A stretch of DNA of 53,664 nucleotides from positions 1 through 53,664 of the forward strand of contig JACDGS010000029.1 of the NCBI GenBank assembly GCA_013821455.1, read 5' to 3'. The position numbers were made by a program, and so were the translations under genes. The stretch is from Chthoniobacterales bacterium. GTDB taxonomy: Bacteria; Verrucomicrobiota; Verrucomicrobiia; Chthoniobacterales; UBA10450. Shown in pieces: positions 43,426 to 51,454 of the stretch (positions are counted from its first letter, which is position 1; the number at the start of each line of letters is the position of its first letter). A model generated the notes under the pieces. It did not search any database. It saw only the letters and a list, made by a program, of their open reading frames with translations, and was not told where the DNA came from.

Positions 43426-45783
43426 ATGAGCCATGCCATGAACAATCGTAAAACAGTCAGAACTTTTCTTTCCGTCCAACTGAGTGCCGTCCTTGTCGGA
43501 ATACTAGGGCTTATGTCCGCGGCCACCGCCAACGCACAGGTGGCGGCAACCGCAACCCGTCCGTCAGCCCAAGCGTCGCCCACACCATCGGCGACTCCGT
43601 CCGCGGAGGGAGATACGGTCGAGCGAATCATCGTGACGGCGAACAAGCGCGAAGAAGATGTTCGCGCGGTGCCGGCGTCTATCACCGCGTTTGATGACGT
43701 GGAACTGGAGAATCTACACGCCACCGATCTGGCCGATTACGCGGCCTACATCCCGAGCCTGCAAGTCAACTCGATCGGCGCGCCCGGGAGAACCACGATC
43801 GCTTTGCGCGGTATCGCTGCGCTTTCGAGCGGCAGCACTGTGGGCACTTACATCGACGAGACTCCCGTCGGTGCGAGCGGTCTCTATCAGACTGCCGTTT
43901 CCTTCCAGCTGGACCTGCTGCCTTACGATATTCGCCGCGTCGAAGTTTTGCGCGGACCGCAGGGCACGCTCTACGGTGCAAATTCGATTGGCGGGTTGAT
44001 TAAGTATGTGACGCTGGATCCGTCGCTCAACACCCGCGAGTTTCACGTTGGTGGCGGCTTGAGCGGGACCGAAAACGCGGGCGATCCCGGCTGGGATGTG
44101 CACGCGGTTGCTGACTTGCCCTTGGTCCAGGAGCACCTCGGGGTGCGCGTGAGCTATGCCCGTAACGAACTCCCCGGCTTCATCGACAATGTCGCGAATG
44201 GTCAGCAAGGTATCAACGCCGCCACCCAACAGAGTGGTCATATCGCCGTTTTGTGGAAACCAATCGAGGCGATTACCGTCCGGCTCAGCGCTTTCGGACA
44301 AAGGATCGAGAGCGACAACAACGCGATCGTCGCACTCGATCCGGTCACTGAGCGTCCGCTTTACGGTGACTTGAAAAATCGCGTCGACGTCAACGAGCCC
44401 TTTAAGAAAGACATCGGTCTCATCGCCTTGACGGTGGATTGGGATCTGGGCTGGGCCACTATCACCTCCGCCAGCTCTTACGCCGACACCACCACCAACG
44501 CACGTTTGGACGTGACACAGTCTTTCGGGCAGTATCCGCTGCTTGTCGGAGCGGGGCCCGCAGGGCTTTCGGGTTTCGACTTGGGACTGAACTTGAAAAA
44601 GTTCACTCAAGAACTTCGTCTGACATCCAGTGCAGACGGCCCGTTCCTGTGGCAACTCGGGGGGTTCTACACCTATGAGGATGCAAACCAGACTCAGTTC
44701 GCATTCCTGAATCAACTGGACGGCACGCCCTATCCCGGTTTGGCCCTTTTGGCCGATTTATCCCTTCCGAGCACCTACGAAGAAGAAGCAGTCTTTGCGA
44801 ATGCCACTTATAAGTTCACTCACTGGTTCAGCTTGGGCGCCGGTCTGCGCTATTCCCATAACGACCAGACGTTTTCCCAAAACTTCACGGGCGGGGCGCT
44901 GATCCCCATCGGCATCACTCCAGGCAGTTCGTCGGAAGACATCGTCAATTTCCTGGTCACGCCGCAGTTTCAATTATGGAAGGACGGCCTTCTCTACGGG
45001 CGGATCGCGACCGGCTATCAGCCCGGCGGCCCAAACGTCGCCCTCCCGGGCGTCCCGCCTGCGGTCGCATCGTCTTCCCTCCTCAGTTACGAAGCCGGAC
45101 TGAAGTCTGATTTTGTCGACCACCGGATCATATTCGACATCACAGGATATCACCTCGAGTGGACCGACATTCAGATCCCTGCCGTCGTCAACAATATCGG
45201 AGTGCTGGCCAACGGCGGCCAAGCGACCAGTAACGGCGTGGAGTTGTCGCTTGCCTTCCGGCCAATCACCGGGCTGCAACTTGGTCTAAACGGCTCTTAT
45301 ACCGACTCAACCTTCGATAACGACGCCCCCAGCCTCAGCGCCAAAGCTGGTGACCGTCTGCCGAACATTCCGCAATGGCAGGGATCGATCACGGCAGATT
45401 ATTACAGGCCGCTCTGGGGAGCGCACAGCAGCCAGCCGATCGCCGTTGACGGTAGAGATGGGAAGACGACGATCGTGCCGGGAACCACTCAAAGTCTGGG
45501 ATGGACCGGCCACCTCGGCCTCGGCGTCCGGCTGGTCGGTGACAGGAGGTCCACTCCAACCGCGGGCCAGAGCTTTCCTCTGGATAGTTACGGCGCTCTC
45601 GATTTGAACGCCGACATCTCCAACGACCACTGGACGGTCCGCGTCTTCGCCAAGAACGTGACTGACGAGCGTGCCTACCAGAACATCGACGGATTTGCGA
45701 CGTTGGTCGGGACGATCGACCACCTCCAGGGCGTTCCGATCCAGCCGCGCACCGTCGGCGTCGAGGTTGACTTCAAATTCTAA
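43426..45783 (+). CDS. TonB-dependent outer-membrane receptor
   Basis: 785 residues; ATG 43426 or 43438 could start the signal peptide, which ends near A-T-A-N-A-Q-V. A Pro/Thr/Ser-rich linker is followed by a TonB-box-like E-R-I-I-V-T-A and the plug domain (V-P-A-S-I-T-A-F, RRVEVLRGPQGTLYGANSIG). A ~22-strand barrel follows, ending with the aromatic residue Phe (V-G-V-E-V-D-F-K-F). The R-V-E-V-L-R-G-P-Q-G-T-L-Y-G block is typical of receptors in the FecA/IroN-like group. In this locus it probably imports peptides or D-amino-acid-containing compounds rather than iron; that is an inference from neighbours and the shared operator. Confidence 0.92.
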   Translation: MSHAMNNRKTVRTFLSVQLSAVLVGILGLMSAATANAQVAATATRPSAQASPTPSATPSAEGDTVERIIVTANKREEDVRAVPASITAFDDVELENLHATDLADYAAYIPSLQVNSIGAPGRTTIALRGIAALSSGSTVGTYIDETPVGASGLYQTAVSFQLDLLPYDIRRVEVLRGPQGTLYGANSIGGLIKYVTLDPSLNTREFHVGGGLSGTENAGDPGWDVHAVADLPLVQEHLGVRVSYARNELPGFIDNVANGQQGINAATQQSGHIAVLWKPIEAITVRLSAFGQRIESDNNAIVALDPVTERPLYGDLKNRVDVNEPFKKDIGLIALTVDWDLGWATITSASSYADTTTNARLDVTQSFGQYPLLVGAGPAGLSGFDLGLNLKKFTQELRLTSSADGPFLWQLGGFYTYEDANQTQFAFLNQLDGTPYPGLALLADLSLPSTYEEEAVFANATYKFTHWFSLGAGLRYSHNDQTFSQNFTGGALIPIGITPGSSSEDIVNFLVTPQFQLWKDGLLYGRIATGYQPGGPNVALPGVPPAVASSSLLSYEAGLKSDFVDHRIIFDITGYHLEWTDIQIPAVVNNIGVLANGGQATSNGVELSLAFRPITGLQLGLNGSYTDSTFDNDAPSLSAKAGDRLPNIPQWQGSITADYYRPLWGAHSSQPIAVDGRDGKTTIVPGTTQSLGWTGHLGLGVRLVGDRRSTPTAGQSFPLDSYGALDLNADISNDHWTVRVFAKNVTDERAYQNIDGFATLVGTIDHLQGVPIQPRTVGVEVDFKF

Positions 45784-45829
45784 GATTACCGTAGTGCTGG
45801 CGCAGCTGTCTTCGTCGATAATAGACCGG

Positions 45830-46870
45830 ATGCTTCAGTCTTATTTGCCGGCCACTGCCATCGTCGCTCTGCCGCAGCCTTACTTACTATTTCTGGGCGA
45901 CACGACCGAAGCCAGTTACGCCAAAACGGCCTTCGGCCTGCGCGACTGGGCGCCGAAGCTATGCCTCGGCGAGTATGCCTGCGGAGGCGCGACGGTGACG
46001 ACAGGCTTGCCTGCGCTTTCACCGGCAAAAGCGTATGCCATGGGCGCGCGCGGTTTGGTCATCGGCGTTGCGAACTCGGGAGGTTTCATCCCGGACGCCT
46101 GGATTCCCTCGCTCCTCGATGCGTTGGAGGCAGGGCTCGATCTTATCAGCGGAATGCACACCCGCCTGACCGACGTGCTCGCTCTCAAGGCCGCCGCGAC
46201 GCGGCTTGGGCGGAGGCTTATCGACGTTAGGCAGCCGCCGGCTCGCATCCCGATCGCGACCGGACGCAAACGCAGTGGTAAAAAATTACTAACGGTGGGG
46301 ACTGATTGTGCACTGGGTAAGAAATACACGGCGCTGGCTCTCGCCCGAGCTTTCAAGGGCCGCGAACTCGCCGCCGATTTTCGCGCTACCGGCCAGACTG
46401 GTATTCTTATCGCCGGAGGTGGCATCGCGATCGATGCGGTCGTGGCGGATTTCGCGGCCGGCGCCGCCGAGATGCTTAGTCCAGATGCAGCCGCCGATCA
46501 CTGGGATGTCATTGAAGGTCAGGGATCGTTGTCTCATCCTGCTTACGCTGGAGTGTCATTGGCTCTACTGCATGGGAGTCAGCCGGATGTCATCGTGATA
46601 TGTCATGAACCGGGACGCGAATTTGTCGTCGGGCATCCTACCTTCAAACTGCCAAGCCTCGAAGAAACCATCGACCTGGCGTTGCGCCTCGGGCGACGCA
46701 CCAACTCCGCCATCCGCTGTGCGGGCGTCAGTCTCAACACCTCCAGGTTAGACGCCGCGGCGGCGGAGCGTCTGATGACCAAGGAAAGCGAGCGTCTTAA
46801 TCTCGCTGTAGCTGATCCGATTCGAGGCGGCGATGCTTTCGAGCGACTGGTAGATGCGTGTGTGACTTAG
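45830..46870 (+). CDS. dgcN: DUF1611-family protein, DgcN-like (D-glutamate N-acetyltransferase)
   Basis: 346 residues from ATG 45830; earlier in-frame starts overlap the receptor gene. The N-terminal ~140 residues form the DUF1611 N-domain (Y-L-L-F-L-G-D-T, V-A-N-S-G-G-F-I-P, L-I-S-G-M-H-T-R-L). The C-terminal domain has a P-loop-like V-G-T-D-C-A-L-G-K-K-Y-T-A at ~155, F-R-A-T-G-Q-T-G-I-L and V-I-E-G-Q-G-S-L-S-H-P-A-Y-A-G. DgcN, described in marine bacteria, acetylates D-Glu and works with DgcA, which converts the product to the L form. The co-occurrence here supports that pathway; direct activity is not shown. Confidence 0.78.
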   Translation: MLQSYLPATAIVALPQPYLLFLGDTTEASYAKTAFGLRDWAPKLCLGEYACGGATVTTGLPALSPAKAYAMGARGLVIGVANSGGFIPDAWIPSLLDALEAGLDLISGMHTRLTDVLALKAAATRLGRRLIDVRQPPARIPIATGRKRSGKKLLTVGTDCALGKKYTALALARAFKGRELAADFRATGQTGILIAGGGIAIDAVVADFAAGAAEMLSPDAAADHWDVIEGQGSLSHPAYAGVSLALLHGSQPDVIVICHEPGREFVVGHPTFKLPSLEETIDLALRLGRRTNSAIRCAGVSLNTSRLDAAAAERLMTKESERLNLAVADPIRGGDAFERLVDACVT

Positions 46871-46878
46871 CCTAACGA
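46870..46878 (+). repeat. GCCTAACGA 9-mer at the dgcN-hydrolase junction
   Basis: Exact copy whose first base is the last base of the dgcN TAG stop; it ends two bases before the ATG of the next gene. Sense orientation, as in the other junction copies. Confidence 0.7.
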
Positions 46879-46880
46879 GT

Positions 46881-48452
46881 ATGAGACTTCGTATCCTCGC
46901 GCTCCTCCTTGCCTCGAGTGTGTCACTTCTAGCCAAGCCACCGGCGGGATTCGACGAGCGGGTGGAAGCGTTACGCAAACAAGTCGGCGTTCCCGGGATG
47001 GCTATCTCCATTGTCGAGAGTGGCGGGATAACTCTCGCCAAAGGATACGGCGTGAAAAAACTTGGATCGCCCGAGCTTGTCGATGCCGACACCATTTTTC
47101 CGACGGGCTCGACCGGTAAAGCCTTTACCGTGGCCGATCTCGCGATCCTCGTGGACCAGGGCAGGATTGGCTGGGACGACAAAGTAATCGATCACTTACC
47201 AGGCTTTCAGATGTACGACCCGTGGGTCACGCGCGAGATGACTATCCGCGACCTACTCGTGCATCGAAGCGGACTAGGACTTGGCGAGGGCGATCTCTTA
47301 TTCGTGCCGCGGAGTAACATAAGTCGGACGGAAGCAGTGAAGCGGCTACGCTATCTCAAGCCTGCGTCTAGTTTTCGTTATGGCTTCGCCTACGACAACA
47401 TCCTCTACATGGTAGTTGGTCAGCTCATCGAAGCAGTCACAGGAAAAACCTGGGAGAACTTTACTGCCGAAGAGCTGCTCAAACCGGCAGGAATGCTGCA
47501 TTCCGCGAGTGATGATGAGACTCGCTTTCGCACCCCCGACCGCGCGCAACCGCACGCGAGGATCAACGGCGCGTTTCGCGGCCTCGGCGATCAGGAAGTG
47601 CTTGATGAACGTGACGACCTCGCGCGCAGTGCCGCGCCCGCGGGCGGTCTCGCGGTCAGCGCGAACGACATGGCGCACTGGTTACTTATCCAACTCGCGC
47701 ACGGCAAGCTCCCGCAAAGCGGAAAGCGTCTTTTCAGCGAGGAGGCTCACGAGCAAATGTGGAAGCCCGTGCTGCTCCAACCGATTGATAAGCTACCTTC
47801 AGAGTTCGATGTCACGCAGCCGATGTTTCGCACCTACGCGCTCGGCTGGGATGTGCAGGATTATCGCGGCGCACGGCTCGTCTGGCATGGCGGCGCGGTC
47901 CTTGGCTTTCTTACCGCGGTGGTCTTACTGCCCGAAAAGGATGTCGGCTTCTCCATCGAGATCAACAGTGAGGATGGCGCGATCATCCGCGGCCTCATGG
48001 ACGAGTTGCTTGATCATTACCTCGGACTTCCTAACGGGAATTGGCCCGAGAAATTTATCGCCTATTCGGACAAGAAAAAAGCCGAAGCTTCGAAAGCTTT
48101 TCAAAATAAGACGGCCAAGCCTGTCCGGATTGGCCCATCGCTGCCCGTGGCGCGCTATGCCGGCACCTATGCCGATCCCTGGTATGGCCAGATCGAGATC
48201 GCGCAGACGACTGGTAGCCTAACGATCGACTTCAAGTCCACGCCGCGCATGGGCGGCCCGCTCGAGCATTGGCAATACGACACCTTCATCGCGCGCTTCA
48301 CTGACAAAACGATCGAGCCCGCCTGTGTCACCTTCGGCCTCGATGCGGAAGGTAAGGTGGAGCGAGTAACGATGCAGCCAGTCTCGCCACTGGCCGATTT
48401 TAGCTATGACTACCAGGACCTGCTCTTCCATCCAATCGAAGTAAAAAAATGA
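46881..48452 (+). CDS. Secreted serine hydrolase (beta-lactamase family) with DUF3471-type C-terminal domain
   Basis: 523 residues, signal peptide M-R-L-R-I-L-A-L-L-L-A-S-S-V-S-L-L-A-K. Catalytic S-x-x-K is S-T-G-K in F-P-T-G-S-T-G-K-A-F (~77-80), the Y-x-N position is Y-D-N in F-A-Y-D-N-I-L-Y-M, and the third motif is W-H-G-G-A-V (~340). From ~420 a small beta domain of the DUF3471 type follows (VARYAGTYADPWYGQIEI). It is a paralogue of the hydrolase at 39032 but without its membrane helices, and with low identity. Likely a periplasmic peptidase or esterase acting on imported D-amino-acid peptides. Its TGA overlaps the next ATG by four bases (ATGA). Confidence 0.9.
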   Translation: MRLRILALLLASSVSLLAKPPAGFDERVEALRKQVGVPGMAISIVESGGITLAKGYGVKKLGSPELVDADTIFPTGSTGKAFTVADLAILVDQGRIGWDDKVIDHLPGFQMYDPWVTREMTIRDLLVHRSGLGLGEGDLLFVPRSNISRTEAVKRLRYLKPASSFRYGFAYDNILYMVVGQLIEAVTGKTWENFTAEELLKPAGMLHSASDDETRFRTPDRAQPHARINGAFRGLGDQEVLDERDDLARSAAPAGGLAVSANDMAHWLLIQLAHGKLPQSGKRLFSEEAHEQMWKPVLLQPIDKLPSEFDVTQPMFRTYALGWDVQDYRGARLVWHGGAVLGFLTAVVLLPEKDVGFSIEINSEDGAIIRGLMDELLDHYLGLPNGNWPEKFIAYSDKKKAEASKAFQNKTAKPVRIGPSLPVARYAGTYADPWYGQIEIAQTTGSLTIDFKSTPRMGGPLEHWQYDTFIARFTDKTIEPACVTFGLDAEGKVERVTMQPVSPLADFSYDYQDLLFHPIEVKK

Positions 48453-50143
48453 AAGCTCCATTGCGCCACCGTTTGTTCATTGCCATCAGTCTAGTTCTTG
48501 TTAGTCAAACGGTGTCGACCGTGGCCGCACCTGACTTCGATGTGCTTATCAAAGGCGGCACGGTTTACGACGGAGGCGGCGCGGAAGGTCGCCTGGCTGA
48601 TGTCGCCTTGCGCGGCGATCGCATCGCCGGGGTGGGTGATTTCAAAAACGCCACGGCAAAAAACGTTATCGACGCGAGCGGTCGCGCCGTCGCGCCGGGA
48701 TTCATCAACATGCTCTCCTGGTCCACTGAATCGCTCATCTACGATGGGCGTTCGCAAAGCGAAATCCGTCAAGGCGTGACGACGGAGATCATGGGCGAAG
48801 GCGAATCGATGGGTCCGCTCAACGACCGGATGAAGAAGCGCATTCTCAAAGAGCAAAAGGACATCAAATACGAGATCAAATGGAATACGCTCGCGGAATA
48901 TCTGCGCTACCTCGAAGCGCGCGGCGTCTCCTGCAATGTGGCGTCCTTTCTCGGTGCGACCACTGTGCGCGAATACGTCATCGGCTTGGAAGACAAACCA
49001 CCGACGCCGGCGCAACTCGACCAGATGCGGGCACTCGTTAGGCAAGAAATGGCGGCGGGCGCCCTCGGCCTCGGCACCTCGCTCATTTACCCACCGGCTT
49101 TCTACGCTAAAACGCCTGAGCTGATCGAACTCTGCAAAGTCGCCGCGAAGTATCAGGGCAAATACATCTCGCACATGCGCAGCGAAGGAAATCAGCTTCT
49201 CGAAGCGGCGGATGAACTCATTCGCATCAGCCGGGAAGCCGGAATTCCCGCGGAGATTTATCACATCAAAGCGGCCGGCCAGAAGAACTGGGGAAAGCTC
49301 GCTCAACTGCTCGCGCACGTGGAAGCCGCGCAGAAAGAAGGTCTCAAAATCACGGCGGATATGTACACCTACACCGCGGGCGGAACCGGTCTCGATGCCA
49401 GCCTTCCGCCGTGGACGGAAGACGGCGGCTATCCCGCGCTCTTTAAGCGACTGCGCGATCCAGCGACGCGCGCGAAAATCGCCGCGGAAGTGAAAACGCC
49501 GACCGACGCGTGGGAAAATCTTTATCTCGCGGCGGGCTCGCCGGATCGCATTCTCCTGATGGGTTTCAAATCGGATAAACTCAAACCGCTCACGGGCAAA
49601 TCACTTGCCGAGGTCGCAAAAATGCGCGGCAAAGATCCTGTCGAGACGATCATGGATCTGATCAGCGAAGATGAGTCGCGCATTGACGCGATTTACTTCC
49701 TCATGTCGGAAGACAACGTGCGCAAAGAAATGGCGAAGCCCTGGATTTCCTTCGGCTCTGACGAGGCTTCACAAGCGCCGGAAGGAGTTTTCCTGAAATC
49801 GAATCCTCATCCACGCGCTTACGGGAATTTCGCCCGTGTCCTCGGACAGTATGTGCGCGGAGAAAAGCTAGTCTCGTTAGGCGAAGCGGTCCGTAGACTA
49901 AGTGCCTTGCCGGCGACTAACCTGGGGCTAGATCACCGCGGTTTTATCAAAGAAGGAATGTTCGCCGACGTTGTCGTCTTCGATCCCGCGACGATCGCCG
50001 ACCGGGCGACCTTCGAGAAGCCCGCGCAATACGCCGTCGGGATGAAGGACGTTTTCGTCAACGGCCAACAAGTCCTCAAAGATGGTGAGCATACCAACGC
50101 GAAACCGGGCCGCGCGCTCTGGGGTCCGGGGAAAGTGAATTAA
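48449..50143 (+). CDS. D-aminoacylase-like amidohydrolase, variant metal site
   Basis: 564 residues with a signal peptide (cleavage near T-V-A-A). Amidohydrolase layout: the small beta domain I-K-G-G-T-V-Y-D-G-G-G, then TIM barrel entry A-P-G-F-I-N-M-L-S-W-S, later Y-I-S-H-M-R-S-E-G (~236) and E-I-Y-H-I-K-A-A-G (~270), S-F-G-S-D-E-A-S (~433), ending A-R-V-L-G-Q-Y-V and A-D-V-V-V-F-D-P. In classical N-acyl-D-amino-acid deacylases the first strand is F-I-D-x-H-x-H; here both His are replaced (N-M-L-S), and the Cys ligand after Q-G-V-T-T is also absent (G-E-G-E). The two later His and the Asp are kept. A mononuclear or altered metal centre is likely. It would release D-amino acids in the periplasm. 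Confidence 0.85.
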   Translation: MKAPLRHRLFIAISLVLVSQTVSTVAAPDFDVLIKGGTVYDGGGAEGRLADVALRGDRIAGVGDFKNATAKNVIDASGRAVAPGFINMLSWSTESLIYDGRSQSEIRQGVTTEIMGEGESMGPLNDRMKKRILKEQKDIKYEIKWNTLAEYLRYLEARGVSCNVASFLGATTVREYVIGLEDKPPTPAQLDQMRALVRQEMAAGALGLGTSLIYPPAFYAKTPELIELCKVAAKYQGKYISHMRSEGNQLLEAADELIRISREAGIPAEIYHIKAAGQKNWGKLAQLLAHVEAAQKEGLKITADMYTYTAGGTGLDASLPPWTEDGGYPALFKRLRDPATRAKIAAEVKTPTDAWENLYLAAGSPDRILLMGFKSDKLKPLTGKSLAEVAKMRGKDPVETIMDLISEDESRIDAIYFLMSEDNVRKEMAKPWISFGSDEASQAPEGVFLKSNPHPRAYGNFARVLGQYVRGEKLVSLGEAVRRLSALPATNLGLDHRGFIKEGMFADVVVFDPATIADRATFEKPAQYAVGMKDVFVNGQQVLKDGEHTNAKPGRALWGPGKVN

Positions 50144-50420
50144 GAATTGGTCCTTATTGGACAGCGCTCGAACTCATTTCGAGGCTGATCTGTCCTTAAC
50201 GCCCCCTCCCCACACCCTTCCCCACGGTGGGTAACGCTAGCTGTTTCTTATCAGTCGTAGTTCTAACGCTTTATTTCAATTTCCTTGTATATCTACACCC
50301 CCGACTTCGGTCGGTTTTGCCGCGCTGCTGCGTCGTGCAAAACCTCCCTCAATCGCTCGCGCTGCTCGCTCCCGTTCGCTCACGCGAACGACGGGTTCAC
50401 ACACACTGAGAACACGGGTT

Positions 50421-50441
50421 CTAAAGGACAGTGTCCTTTAG
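50421..50441. terminator. Hairpin, 9-bp stem with 3-nt loop
   Basis: CTAAAGGAC, AGT, GTCCTTTAG: a perfect 9-bp stem, about 280 bases after the amidohydrolase stop. There is no T-run after it, so it may be a REP-type palindrome rather than an intrinsic terminator. Confidence 0.4.
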
Positions 50442-50448
50442 GGAAGAG

Positions 50449-50463
50449 TCCCGCTTCGCGGGA
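50449..50463. repeat. Small GC-rich hairpin
   Basis: TCCCGC, TTC, GCGGGA: a 6-bp stem with 3-nt loop, 7 bases after the preceding hairpin. The two together look like a paired REP element. Confidence 0.4.
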
Positions 50464-51135
50464 GGGGTCGGGAGACTTGAGAGATTTCCTGCCTTCCTTA
50501 GCCTCGACCTTTCCCCAAGGCCCCTGAAAGGCCGACGCCACGTTCCGTCAGCAAATCTTCAAGACTCCCGACCTCCGAATGAGAGGCGAGCGAGCGCGGC
50601 TTGCCTCCGAAGACTACGGCCAGACCGCGCACCATCGCCTTTTCTCTCATACTGGTGACGGGCTCGCCGGAGAACCAAGAGCTGGCGCATTTCGGCCTAA
50701 CGGCCGAGAACGCCAAGTTGCTAGCGCGCAGCCGCCAGCGGGTGCGTTGGCACGCCTGACCAAGGCAGCAAGGAAACTGGTCCGGTCCTCCTCAGCGCGG
50801 AATATCGCTTCCTGCCCGATCCCCACGATCCCAGCACGTGATAGAGTGCCCTTTCGAATTCGACACGCGCTTTCCGAGCCACCCGCTTTTACAAGTAACT
50901 TCCTCCTTCTGGCAAAAGCGATATTCTGAAGCTGACCCCTATTCTTTGATCCTCAAAATGCTGCGGAAAGAGTGAGGCAGGTAAACACGCTTCACGTCAG
51001 CGTCTTGCGGCACCGCTCAGACTACGTCCGCGGTTCGAGTTCTGTCAAGATTTGCACACTGACCCCTGCTCCCGTGGTCCCTGACCCCTACTCCCCTCCT
51101 CTCTATAGCCCGCCTCTTTCTTCCGGAGGAAGAAA

Positions 51136-51450
51136 CTAGTTCCAAACCACGGTAGGCAAGCCCTGTCGATGTAGAATCATCGCTTCCGCCCATTGCTTAT
51201 CCGCTAGACATGTATCTATTATACAGTAAGTTCCATTTGAAAACGATAATTTAACAGACCCGCTCGTCTCTCTAGCTTCTGTAACAAAGCAACCTATTAC
51301 GCTATCTAATTTTACCGCGATTGAACCCAAGAAGCATTGATAAGGATTATAGATCGTCAAGCCTGCATCTGCGAAAATAATCTGCGTGTATCCTTTGGGA
51401 TGTCGCACAGACGATACAATAGCTTTTTCCAAAGACGACAGATTTGACAT
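51136..51450 (-). CDS. Candidate immunity protein for the RHS toxin
   Basis: 104 residues, starting 4 bases after the RHS stop on the same strand. I recognise no family. It is a small mixed alpha/beta protein with several Cys, no signal peptide and no membrane helix: KGYTQIIFADAGLTIYNPY, V-K-L-S-F-S-N-G-T-Y-C-I-I-D. The gene is clearly richer in A and T than the surrounding DNA, a usual feature of exchanged toxin-immunity cassettes. Position directly behind a polymorphic toxin C-terminus is the main reason to call it an immunity gene; that is an inference. Confidence 0.6.
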   Translation of the reverse strand: MSNLSSLEKAIVSSVRHPKGYTQIIFADAGLTIYNPYQCFLGSIAVKLDSVIGCFVTEARETSGSVKLSFSNGTYCIIDTCLADKQWAEAMILHRQGLPTVVWN

Positions 51451-51454
51451 TTTC

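Larger units (their letters stand above)
50144..51135. other. Non-coding region with repeat remnants
   Basis: About 1 kb with no convincing gene. It contains two compact hairpins (50421-50463), GC-rich low-complexity stretches, and near its right end three copies of CTGACCCCT (50933, 51060 and 51082) in a style seen around REP/RAYT remnants. A short frame near 50640-50760 reads V-T-G-S-P-E-N-Q-E-L-A-H-F-G and L-T-A-E-N-A-K-L-L-A-R-S, which could be a scrap of a lost gene. Nothing else is supported. Confidence 0.6.

Noticed and set aside
50579-50929. A 116-codon frame in the intergenic region
   Set aside because: No family features, no ribosome site, Arg/Ala-rich composition typical of chance frames in GC-rich DNA.
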